Assembly: GCA_035285325.1 (NCBI GenBank)
Contig: JAYKJB010000084.1
Location: 1-56,705 of the forward strand
DNA: 56,705 nt
DNA from: Candidatus Sericytochromatia bacterium
GTDB lineage: Bacteria; Cyanobacteriota; Sericytochromatia; S15B-MN24; JAQBPE01
Direction of reading: 5' to 3'
The translations under genes and the position numbers were made by a program. The notes beneath the pieces are model-generated. The model saw only the letters and a list, made by a program, of their open reading frames with translations, did no database searches and was not told where the DNA came from. Positions 27,977 to 35,069 of this stretch are shown one piece after another (position 1 is the first letter of the stretch; every line of letters begins with the position of its first letter).

Positions 27977-29230
27977 ATGTCGCTCGTTCGGACCAAACAG
28001 CGTTCCCTGCTGGCTTCGCTTGTCGCAACCGTGATGCTGGCGGGGGCGGGCTGTGCACACGCGCCGGGAGTGGCTGTTCCGCCGCATTCCTCGGCGCTGG
28101 CCGCCCGCTCGCAAGATGGGACCTTCCTGGTTCGCTTGAAGGCCGGGCAGTCGCCGCAGGCGTGGGCCCGCCGGCACGGCGTTCGCCACCTGGCTGCTCT
28201 GGGCTTGAACATGCATCGCATGGGCGGGGGGGAGCTGGCCTCGCTGGCCCGTGACGCGCAGGTCGCCTGGCTGGAACCTGAGTCCTCCTTGCGCTTGCCT
28301 CCCTCGTCCGGGCGTCACGTGACGTCGCCCCAGGCGCCTTTGACCAGCCGGGCGGATGGACCCGATGACCCTCTGCTGCCGGCCCAGTACGCCTGGCGCT
28401 TGCTCGGGGCGGACCGCACCTGGCGGGCCCAGCCCGGTCGGCCCGAGGTGCTGGTGGCGGTGATCGATTCCGGCATCGATGTCAGCCATCCCGACCTGAT
28501 GGGGCAGGCGTTCGAGGGCTGGGACCTGACGGGCAAGGTGGCGGGTCCGGGCGGCCTGGTGGACGGCTACGGCCATGGCACCCACGTCGCGGGGGTGATC
28601 GGGGCCAGGGTGAACAACGGCGTCGGAATCGCTGGCCTGGCGCCAGGCTGTAAGCTCCTTCCGGTCCGGATCTTCAACAACTTCGGTCACTCCACTTCAG
28701 GGGCCAGTGCCGCGGCGATCGTCTGGGCGGTGGACCACGGGGCCAAGGTCATCAACGCCAGCTGGGGCAGTCCGATGCAAAGCCAGGCCATGACCGACGC
28801 GCTGGCCTACGCGGCCGACAAGGATGTGATCGTGGTGGCGGCGGCCGGCAACTCCGGCAACAACGAGCCCAAGTATCCAGGCGCCGAGCCCCTCGCGGTC
28901 GGCGTGGCCGCCAGCAACGACATCGACGGTTGGGCCAGTTTTTCAACCTTCGGGGACTGGGTCGATCTGGCTGCTCCCGGAGAAGGGGTTCTTTCAACCT
29001 ACCCGCTGGCGCTCGGCAACGGGTATCGGATCATGCGGGGCACTTCGATGGCAGCCCCCCACGTCACCGCCGCGGCGGCCCTGTTGCGCAGCCAGCATCC
29101 CAGCTGGTCGCGTGAGCAGGTGATCGAACGGCTGTATGTCACGGCCAAAGACATCGTTCAGACCGGGATGGATCCCTATGCCGGTCGCGGTCGCGTCGAT
29201 CTGCTCGGCGCGCTTGGCCTGAGCCGCTAG
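27977..29230 (+). CDS. Subtilisin-like serine protease (S8), lipoprotein
   Basis: A 417-residue protease. The signal ends AGAGC (Cys26), suggesting lipid anchoring. Residues 45-110 are an inhibitor_I9-like propeptide (GTFLVRLKAGQ). The catalytic triad is D164 (AVIDSGID), H200 (GYGHGTHVAG) and S357 (GTSMAAPHV), with oxyanion Asn292 (AAAGNSG). It resembles thermitase/fervidolysin-type enzymes. ATG 27977 is preferred to a GTG two codons earlier because GGGGTG then stands at proper spacing. A CGTCACGTGACG palindrome lies in the linker codons between propeptide and protease domain. It converges with the arginine deiminase gene. Confidence 0.93.
   Translation: MSLVRTKQRSLLASLVATVMLAGAGCAHAPGVAVPPHSSALAARSQDGTFLVRLKAGQSPQAWARRHGVRHLAALGLNMHRMGGGELASLARDAQVAWLEPESSLRLPPSSGRHVTSPQAPLTSRADGPDDPLLPAQYAWRLLGADRTWRAQPGRPEVLVAVIDSGIDVSHPDLMGQAFEGWDLTGKVAGPGGLVDGYGHGTHVAGVIGARVNNGVGIAGLAPGCKLLPVRIFNNFGHSTSGASAAAIVWAVDHGAKVINASWGSPMQSQAMTDALAYAADKDVIVVAAAGNSGNNEPKYPGAEPLAVGVAASNDIDGWASFSTFGDWVDLAAPGEGVLSTYPLALGNGYRIMRGTSMAAPHVTAAAALLRSQHPSWSREQVIERLYVTAKDIVQTGMDPYAGRGRVDLLGALGLSR
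28311..28326. repeat. Third copy of the CGTCACGTGACG palindrome, inside the S8 gene
   Basis: GGCGTCACGTGACGTC, with a 12-bp perfect core at 28313-28324, encodes the linker GRHVTSP of the protease. Its occurrence inside a gene argues against a purely promoter role for this word. Confidence 0.55.
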
Positions 29231-29340
29231 GTCATCCATCGAGCCTTCGCCTGGCGGCTGGCTCGTTCGGACGCCCAGGGTATGTCTGCCTTCATCTCAC
29301 CGCTCCGGACGGGCTTGCCCCGGCCGCAGGACGGTCGCGT

Positions 29341-31056
29341 TTATTGCTCTGGTCGCTGGCGTGGTTGAGCCGTGCCTGGGGGAACGGGCCCGCCCGCAAG
29401 ACCCCGGTTGGCCTGCCAGCGCGGCAGCCAGGTGGCGAAGTCCTTCACCAGCGGGGCGCGGTGGGTGTTGGTGGCACAGTGGACGTTGCCGTAGTTGTCC
29501 TGGTATCGATGGTCGTCCACGAACTGCACGCTGCGAGCTCCGGCCTGCTTGAGCGAGGCGGCGATGTCCTCGGCGATTCGCTCCGGCACACGATGGGCGC
29601 CGGTCACCGCCACGCCGTTCAGGTAAATGGAATTGACGGGGTTCGACCAGACGTTGTGGCCTCCCTCGTAACTGACGGGCAGGCGCACCACCTGGTCTTC
29701 CGACAGGTTCAATTCAGTCAGTAACCCGCGCGCACGCGTTCCATCCGGATAGCTACCTCCCCGCAGCACCTTGTCCAGGCGCGATTGGTTCGACGCATTC
29801 GAGGGCCAAGATTCGCCTGGCAGCAATTGCTCGGCGCGTCGCGTGTCCGCGAGCAGCAAACGCGGGCGGCCGTCCGGTCCGGGCAGGAAGTTGGCGATCT
29901 CATCCACGTGTTTGATGGTCAGGAAGCCCGTATCCAGCCAGAAGGGGGCTTGCAGTTGCTGGGCTTCCAGAAATGCCACGACCTCTGGATGCAAGGTGGT
30001 TCCAGTATCCGTGTTCTTGCCATAGAAGACGCGTCCAAACGGGTAGCCCGGCACCGGTGGTGACACCTCCAGGTTGCCCATCCAGTCCGCCCAGTCGTCG
30101 ATGCCGTCACGGATGCCCCGGTAGCTGCCTACCTGGAGGTAGCCCGTGTCCGGCCCCAGCAGACTGGGCCCGAAGGAGTCGGCTCCGCGCAGGCCACCCA
30201 GCACGACGTGCTGCGGCGCCTGCCCTGGCAGTTGGGTGTAGCCGACCTCCATGGTGTCCTGCATCCACATCTCCTTCCAGGAAGAGGTGGTGTGGGTGAC
30301 CAGGCGGACGTTCGTGGCCCCGCAAACCTTGGCCAATCCCTCCCGGAAGGCCGCGTTCTCATAGCGAGGGTGGCCGGTCGACACGTACAGGGCTTGCGTT
30401 CGGGCGGTGTTGGGCAAGAGCAGGAATGGCGCCACGCGCAGGCGCACGCGATCGCTGGCCAACACCTGCCCCGTCTCGCTTTGCAATTCGGCGCGCAGCG
30501 TCGCTTCACCGTTCCAGTTGCGGGCGGCAAAACGCGTGCTTTCCAGCCCCAGTTCGAAGTTGCCGGCCGGCAGCGATTCGCGGGGGTCCAGCGGTCGCCA
30601 CCCGTTGGCTTCGCGGGCAAACAAACGGATGCTGGGGCCGTCGACTGGGACGTCCGCCAGGCTCACCGTCACCCGAAGTCCCTGCTTGCCCGGGGGGGGG
30701 AGGCAGCGCAAGGCCACCCTTGCCAGGTCGTTCTCGTCCCCCCGGCCATTGACCTGCAGGTCTGCCGCGTCGGGGCGACCGTCGCGGTCGTCGTCATCCA
30801 GGTTGGCGATCACGAAGGCGCCTCCCTGGGACCAGTTCCAGGCGTGACGTCCCGACAGGTCCGCCTCGTCGATCTGGCCATCCCGGTTGGTGTCGCCACA
30901 GAGTACCAGCGGCCCCTCGCTGCGGAGGGCCGCAAACGCGCCCACGGGCAGGACGGACCCCGCGAAACCCGCTCGCCCGGCGCACCCGCCGAGGAGCAGC
31001 CCGAAACAGGCCACCAGGGTGGAAATCCGCTTCAATTCGGAGATCCGGCCGAACAC
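29341..31056 (-). CDS. Peptidylarginine deiminase of the animal/cyanobacterial PAD type, lipoprotein
   Basis: A 571-residue enzyme predicted to convert protein arginine to citrulline. The signal ends LGGC (Cys25). Residues 54-111 hold Ca-binding loops (DTNRDGQIDEADL and DDDDRDGRPDAADL). The PAD catalytic domain spans about 205-550. D267 (WMQDTMEVGY), H383 and D385 (TIKHVDEIANF) and C527 (NVHCATN) match the four catalytic residues D350, H471, D473 and C645 of human PAD4. GNLEVSPPVPGYPFGR is also a close match. This differs from the bacterial agmatine-deiminase-like PPAD family. The GTG start has AAAGG 9-10 bases upstream. TTAA direct repeats lie about 80 bases upstream. It is very likely exported, so it would act on surface or foreign proteins. 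Confidence 0.9.
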   Translation of the reverse strand: MFGRISELKRISTLVACFGLLLGGCAGRAGFAGSVLPVGAFAALRSEGPLVLCGDTNRDGQIDEADLSGRHAWNWSQGGAFVIANLDDDDRDGRPDAADLQVNGRGDENDLARVALRCLPPPGKQGLRVTVSLADVPVDGPSIRLFAREANGWRPLDPRESLPAGNFELGLESTRFAARNWNGEATLRAELQSETGQVLASDRVRLRVAPFLLLPNTARTQALYVSTGHPRYENAAFREGLAKVCGATNVRLVTHTTSSWKEMWMQDTMEVGYTQLPGQAPQHVVLGGLRGADSFGPSLLGPDTGYLQVGSYRGIRDGIDDWADWMGNLEVSPPVPGYPFGRVFYGKNTDTGTTLHPEVVAFLEAQQLQAPFWLDTGFLTIKHVDEIANFLPGPDGRPRLLLADTRRAEQLLPGESWPSNASNQSRLDKVLRGGSYPDGTRARGLLTELNLSEDQVVRLPVSYEGGHNVWSNPVNSIYLNGVAVTGAHRVPERIAEDIAASLKQAGARSVQFVDDHRYQDNYGNVHCATNTHRAPLVKDFATWLPRWQANRGLAGGPVPPGTAQPRQRPEQ

Positions 31057-31128
31057 GAGGGTACCTTTCGCGTGACGATGCTCACACGAGCGTAATCATT
31101 TTCGGACGGTTGTGGGAGGGGGGAAGGT

Positions 31129-31165
31129 CGTCAAAACATCAATAAAAGGTTAACGCATGATTAAT
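31129..31165 (-). promoter_or_regulatory. Pho-box-like triple repeat plus TTGACG upstream of the arginine deiminase gene
   Basis: Read on the minus strand: ATTAATCA (31165-31158), GTTAACCT (31154-31147), ATTGATGT (31143-31136), each 3 bases apart, then TT and TTGACG (31134-31129). This is the best of the five sites, with an exact 11-bp period over three units. Confidence 0.6.
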
Positions 31166-31196
31166 ATGGTGAGCCGCGGCCTGGGGCCGGCCCTGT

Positions 31197-31652
31197 TCAC
31201 CCGGCGCGTCGAATGTGCAGCGTGACCGTGATGCGGGCGTGTGGCGTGCCCTGGGCATCGTTCAGCTCCGCTTCGTAACTGGGCTCGACGCTGATCGTCT
31301 CCTGCAGCAGGCCGCGCAGGCGATCACATTCACCGTCGGGTATCCGGCACGTCGCGTGGAGCATGCCCCGGCCTGGTTTGAGGAACTCCACGCGGGCGCT
31401 CTTGACCCAGACCCGGTAGTCGGGTCCCAGGCGCTGGATCAGCATGATCGCGTGAATCGGGTCCAGGGCGCCGTACATGCTGCCGCCAAAGATCGTGCCG
31501 TGATAGTTGCGGGTTCGTCGGTTCAAACCGAGCTCGACGCGCACCTCACTGAAGTCGGCTGCCACGTAGCGAATCCGCCCCCCGGTTGCCCGGTAAGCTG
31601 GAAACCAGTTGAACCGCCAACGCAACCAGATGCTGTGCCACGATTCCGCCAT
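31197..31652 (-). CDS. Hotdog-fold thioesterase-like protein (DUF4442/PaaI type)
   Basis: A 151-residue single hotdog-domain protein. NYHGTIFGGSMYGALDPIHAIM is the core-helix region (quoted as NYHGTIFGGSMYG), followed by WVKSARVEFLKPG. These proteins hydrolyse acyl-CoA or acyl-ACP thioesters, but the substrate is unknown. AAAGGA lies 8 bases before the ATG. It is 27 bases downstream of the degenerate kinase gene on the same strand, so probably in one operon with it and the beta-barrel gene. Confidence 0.8.
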   Translation of the reverse strand: MAESWHSIWLRWRFNWFPAYRATGGRIRYVAADFSEVRVELGLNRRTRNYHGTIFGGSMYGALDPIHAIMLIQRLGPDYRVWVKSARVEFLKPGRGMLHATCRIPDGECDRLRGLLQETISVEPSYEAELNDAQGTPHARITVTLHIRRAG

Positions 31653-31679
31653 CGCTGGCTTCCTTTCGCGTCCTGACCC

Positions 31680-33119
31680 TCAGCGGCCGAGCACTTCCTG
31701 CCACGGGCCGGCCGTGGTCTCGCTGGGGGCAGCCTCATCCGAAGAGGCGAGCAAGGCGTCCGCGTTCGGCACCGCCATCAGCAGGGGAAGGGTCAAGGTG
31801 AAGGTCGTGCCGGAGTCCGGCTCGCTGGCGATGCCAAGCAAGCCTCCGTGGCCCTGTTCCACCACGTGACGCGCGACGCGAAAGGCCACCCCGTCGGCAG
31901 GGACCAGCACCCCGGCCTCCAGCAGCGGACCCCCCTCATACATCCAGCGAATCTGCTCGCTCGTGAGGAACGGACCCGCATCGCCGATTTCCAGCACCGC
32001 GAATTCACCGACCGAGCCGAGTCGAACGGACAGGTTGCCGCCGTTCGGAGCCGTGCGACTGGACCACCCCAGCAGGGTTTCCAGCACCTGTTGCATGCGC
32101 ACCCGATCCAGGTCGACCGACAAGGGCACGGTGGGCAAGGTGATGGCCAGGGAGATGCCACGCCGCCGCAGGTTGCTCTGGGCCTGGCTGCACACCTGGC
32201 GCAACACCGTGACCAGATTTTCCGGCCGCGGATCGTAGCGGGCCTGATCCTCGAGGATTCTGATCAGGTCCTGGGCTTCACTGAGGATCCGCAGGACCGA
32301 GTCGGAGCGGGCCTGGACCATGCCGAGCATCTCGGCTTCCTCGCTGTTGAGGCGCGTGCGAGCCGTGTTGCTGACCACATAGGCGCCGGTTTTGATGGCC
32401 GCCACCGGAGTGCGCAGTTCCTGCGCCAACAGAGCAGCCAGCGTGCGCCATTCACCGGGGGCACCGGGCTTGCTGCGCTGGTCCCGGCCTGCTTGACCGG
32501 GGGTCAGGTCTGGCAGGATCGCCACCAGCCAGACCAGGATCACGGCTTGCAGCCAGGCCTCGCCCGCGTAGCCGATCAGGTACCAGCGGGTGTGAAAGGT
32601 CGCAGGCAGGGCCACGCCGGTCCAGGCCGCGTAGAGCCAGAAGGCCCAGCCCCACCGCGAGAGGGCAAGGCTTTCCCCACGGCGCATCCCCGCAACCAGG
32701 CGCCAGCCGAAGACCAGGTGCGCGAGCAGATAGATTCCCAGGCTCGGCAAGCACGCCACCGTGAACGGCACGGCCTTGAAAAACCACGCCGCTGACACGC
32801 CGGCTGCTGCCGCAGCCAGAAAAACGGGTCCCATTCGAAAGGTGGTCGTGCCCTGGACCAGCTCCGAGGCGCGCAACAACAGCCACGCCACCCAGGCGGC
32901 CAGAATGAACTCGAGATACGACATGCCGTCTTCACGGCCGTGGAAACTGACCCACAACTGGCAGAGCACCAGGGCCACTTTTCCACCGTAGGCCCAGAGC
33001 AGGGTGCCCAGCCAGGGATGGAGGTTCCGCGAGGCGCTCTGGCCCAATTTGACGGCAGCAGGCAGCAGGCCGAGCAGGCAGGCCAGGCTGAAGCAGGTCA
33101 GCAACTGCAACTCGTTCAC
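31680..33119 (-). CDS. Degenerate membrane sensor histidine kinase (phospho-acceptor His replaced by Gln)
   Basis: A 479-residue protein. Residues 1-205 hold about six or seven membrane segments. The dimerisation helix follows, with LAQELRTPVAAI where active kinases have SHELRTP: the phosphorylated His is Gln233. The N-box lacks its usual Asn (TLLGWSSRTA) and the G1 box reads DAGP, while GG..SEPDSGTTFTLTLP resembles a normal end. The protein therefore probably cannot autophosphorylate and may act as a pseudokinase or bind a partner. The GTG start overlaps the stop of the beta-barrel gene (GTGA). No response regulator gene is adjacent. Confidence 0.82.
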   Translation of the reverse strand: MNELQLLTCFSLACLLGLLPAAVKLGQSASRNLHPWLGTLLWAYGGKVALVLCQLWVSFHGREDGMSYLEFILAAWVAWLLLRASELVQGTTTFRMGPVFLAAAAAGVSAAWFFKAVPFTVACLPSLGIYLLAHLVFGWRLVAGMRRGESLALSRWGWAFWLYAAWTGVALPATFHTRWYLIGYAGEAWLQAVILVWLVAILPDLTPGQAGRDQRSKPGAPGEWRTLAALLAQELRTPVAAIKTGAYVVSNTARTRLNSEEAEMLGMVQARSDSVLRILSEAQDLIRILEDQARYDPRPENLVTVLRQVCSQAQSNLRRRGISLAITLPTVPLSVDLDRVRMQQVLETLLGWSSRTAPNGGNLSVRLGSVGEFAVLEIGDAGPFLTSEQIRWMYEGGPLLEAGVLVPADGVAFRVARHVVEQGHGGLLGIASEPDSGTTFTLTLPLLMAVPNADALLASSDEAAPSETTAGPWQEVLGR

Positions 33120-33841
33120 CGTTGGGGGCCCTTGCGCTGAATCACTTCAAACAGGCTGATGCCCAGCGAAATCTGAACGTCACGGTTGGCTTGACCCAGC
33201 ACCGTGAGGTCGAGGCGGGTCCCAGGGGGCGCGAGCCAGTAGCGCACGCCGGCTTGGTAGTAGGGCAGGCTCAGCATATCCCCGTGCCACTCGGCGCTCA
33301 GTTCGATCAGGTCCGGCAGGGCGACGCCCTCTGCCCGCACGCTCCAGGTCCCGTTCCACGGGTTGGCCTGGCGGGAGTCGTAGAGCGTGCCCAGGTTGAG
33401 GTGACCCAGTACTCGGCCGTCGAGAAGCGAGAGGCTGGCTGGAATGTAAGCGTAAAACCCGCCTGCTGGCCCCCCTGCCGGACGACCGTCGGCCCCGACC
33501 GTTCCCCCCGCCGCCAGACCGATACCCCAGTCGTTGGGGCGGGTTTCGCGGAACAGGGTTTTCAATTGCGCCACGTAATCGGCTTCCAGCCCACCGTCTT
33601 CGCCGCGCTCCGTTCCGCTGCCGAGCGTGAGTTCCAGATTGGGGGCGATCCTGGTGGCGGGGAGAATCCAGGTCTCCCAGCCATTTCGACCCGCTCGCAT
33701 CCAGGCCTCGAACTGAGCGGTGTCAACGGTCGTGAGGGACGCATCGTCCGTGAGATAGGGGCCTGAAGCGAAGGCGGGCGTGCCCCAACCCCCCATCGCC
33801 AGGAATGGGATGAGGCCCACAATACCGACACGCTTCAACAT
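33116..33841 (-). CDS. Predicted outer-membrane beta-barrel protein
   Basis: About 241 residues with a signal peptide MLKRVGIVGLIPFLA, cleaved near AFA-SG. ATG 33841 is chosen because it begins the signal peptide; a longer start at 33889 would add 16 residues and run into the terminator region. The mature chain alternates strands ending in aromatic residues (PNLELTLGSG, VRYWLAPP, LGISLFEVI) and opens with PYLTDDASL, as in the phenol-degradation MetA-like outer-membrane family. The cargo is unknown. It is first in a run with the pseudokinase and thioesterase genes. Confidence 0.7.
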   Translation of the reverse strand: MLKRVGIVGLIPFLAMGGWGTPAFASGPYLTDDASLTTVDTAQFEAWMRAGRNGWETWILPATRIAPNLELTLGSGTERGEDGGLEADYVAQLKTLFRETRPNDWGIGLAAGGTVGADGRPAGGPAGGFYAYIPASLSLLDGRVLGHLNLGTLYDSRQANPWNGTWSVRAEGVALPDLIELSAEWHGDMLSLPYYQAGVRYWLAPPGTRLDLTVLGQANRDVQISLGISLFEVIQRKGPQR

Positions 33842-33890
33842 CTGCCTGGACGCCACGATACCGGCATCATACCCCGCCGAGCGGACCATG

Positions 33891-33928
33891 AAAAAAGCGG
33901 CCCCATCTCTTTAGGACAGGTTCCGCTT
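33891..33928 (-). terminator. Terminator of the tRNA-Val gene
   Basis: On the minus strand AAGCGG pairs with CCGCTT (further CC/GG pairs inside), followed by TTTTTT overall. It begins 8 bases after the tRNA. Confidence 0.7.
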
Positions 33929-33935
33929 GGGGAGG

Positions 33936-34009
33936 TGGGCATAACTGGACTCGAACCAGTGGCCTCCACGATGTCAACGTGGCGCTCTAACCAACTGAGC
34001 TATACGCCC
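33936..34009 (-). tRNA. tRNA-Val (anticodon GAC)
   Basis: The minus strand folds as a full cloverleaf. The acceptor is GGGCGTA with TATGCCC (one G.U pair). The D arm contains AGCTCAGTTGGTTAGAGC. The anticodon stem is CCACG/CGTGG with loop TTGACAT, giving anticodon GAC. The T arm is CTGG-TTCGAGT-CCAG. The discriminator base is A. The terminal CCA is not encoded (ACC follows). GAC reads valine codons GUC and GUU. Confidence 0.97.
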
Positions 34010-34021
34010 GCATCTCCCCAT

Positions 34022-34051
34022 TGTTTACCATGGTCTGTTGGTGTCCCACAA
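34022..34051 (-). promoter_or_regulatory. Possible tRNA-Val promoter
   Basis: On the minus strand TTGTGG and TAAACA are spaced 18 bases apart, and TAAACA ends 12 bases before the tRNA. Confidence 0.4.
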
Positions 34052-34088
34052 GGCGGCCTCTGTTTCGTGCTGCAACTGGCGGGTTGGG

Positions 34089-34094
34089 TATAAT
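34089..34094 (+). promoter_or_regulatory. -10 element of the SiaBC-like operon
   Basis: A perfect TATAAT in the context TTGGGTATAATG. A similar TTGGGTATAAG occurs at 36843-36853 before the lipoprotein gene at 36935. No clear -35 is seen at either, so an activator or another sigma factor may be needed. Confidence 0.5.
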
Positions 34095-34164
34095 GCCCGC
34101 GGTTTGGCTGCGAGCGGCACGGCCTGTCGGCCGCGTGGGTGGCTCAGGAGGATCGTCGACCAAG

Positions 34165-34653
34165 ATGGTGGAGCTGGCTGCAACCTACGGGGTGTCCGTG
34201 TCTTTCTCGCCCAAATTGTGGAGCTACGTCAGTTCGACCCGCATCATGGTGGCGAGTTTCTGCAACATGCAGCTTGGCAACGAGGACATTGCGGACAAGG
34301 TCTCCATGACGGCGCAGGAGTTGCTCGAAAACGCCGTCAAGTATTCGGCGTCGCAGGAAGACAATGTGTCCCTGGATTTCCGGATCCTAGAAGGCCAGAC
34401 CTTCGTGCTGGAGGTCCGCAATCGGGCTCAGCGGGATCAACTGGAAACCCTGCGGAGTCAGCACCAAGAGATCAGCCAAGGGGATCCCCTGATGGCCTAT
34501 CTGATGAAAATGCAGCGCATTGCCGACAACCCGCAAGCAGGTGGGAGTCAACTCGGTCTGGCCCGGATTCGCTATGAAACGGGCTGCAACCTCGACATGC
34601 GCATCGACGACGACGTGGTGACGATGCGGGTGGAATTTCCCCTGGCCGCTTGA
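34165..34653 (+). CDS. GHKL-type ATP-binding switch protein (RsbW/SiaB-like kinase)
   Basis: A 162-residue cytosolic protein. MTAQELLENAVKYS carries the N-box of GHKL ATPases (Asn56), and QLGLARIRYETG may be the G2 region. Anti-sigma kinases and SiaB-type kinases share this small single-domain form. They phosphorylate a STAS or SiaC partner, and one such gene follows 16 bases downstream. ATG 34165 begins the conserved part. AGGAGG lies 13 bases upstream, longer than usual, so the exact start is not certain. It is the first gene of a three-gene run. Confidence 0.7.
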   Translation: MVELAATYGVSVSFSPKLWSYVSSTRIMVASFCNMQLGNEDIADKVSMTAQELLENAVKYSASQEDNVSLDFRILEGQTFVLEVRNRAQRDQLETLRSQHQEISQGDPLMAYLMKMQRIADNPQAGGSQLGLARIRYETGCNLDMRIDDDVVTMRVEFPLAA

Positions 34654-34669
34654 GGGACATAGGTGAGTC

Positions 34670-35056
34670 ATGAACGCATTTGCAAATTTGGGATATCGCA
34701 GCGACAAGGTGCAGATTACGGTGGAAAGCCCCGAAGATAACCCGCTGGTCCGCTTTTCAGGGCGAATCGATGATGCGGATCCGGGCGCGTTCATGGACCC
34801 GGCGCTGGAGGGGATCCACCTTCAACTCGTGGCCCTTGGCGTGCGAGAAGTCAGCGCGGATTTCACCGAACTCTCCTTCCTCAATTCCAGCGGCATCAAG
34901 AGCCTGATCAAGTGGATCATGCGCCAAACCGAACTGGACGAGGAGCAGAAGTACCGGATCAAATTTGTTTACAGCAGCCGCGTGACGTGGCAGCAAACCA
35001 GTCTGAAAGCGCTGACCTATCTGGCGCCGAAGACGGTGGTCACCGTGGCCGTCTGA
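34670..35056 (+). CDS. STAS/SiaC-like anti-anti-sigma-type protein
   Basis: A 128-residue protein. ADFTELSFLNSSGIKSLIKWI matches the phosphorylation loop of STAS proteins (D..xSSGI), here quoted as FLNSSGIKSLI, with Ser73 and Ser74 as candidate sites. SiaC (DUF1987), also about 128 residues, has NTSSIK at this place. In SiaC systems the unphosphorylated form binds and activates a diguanylate cyclase. A GGDEF gene follows 13 bases downstream, which favours that role over sigma-factor control. AGGTGA precedes the ATG. Confidence 0.72.
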   Translation: MNAFANLGYRSDKVQITVESPEDNPLVRFSGRIDDADPGAFMDPALEGIHLQLVALGVREVSADFTELSFLNSSGIKSLIKWIMRQTELDEEQKYRIKFVYSSRVTWQQTSLKALTYLAPKTVVTVAV

Positions 35057-35069
35057 GGAAGGAAGCCCC

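Noticed and set aside
27804-28058. Longer N-terminus for the 27135-27803 gene
   Set aside because: The extension would cover the promoter, TTAA repeats and first codons of the divergent protease gene and has no ribosome-binding site.
29240-29264. CGAGCC/GGCTCG hairpin between the S8 and arginine deiminase genes
   Set aside because: Only six pairs with a long loop and no T-tract.
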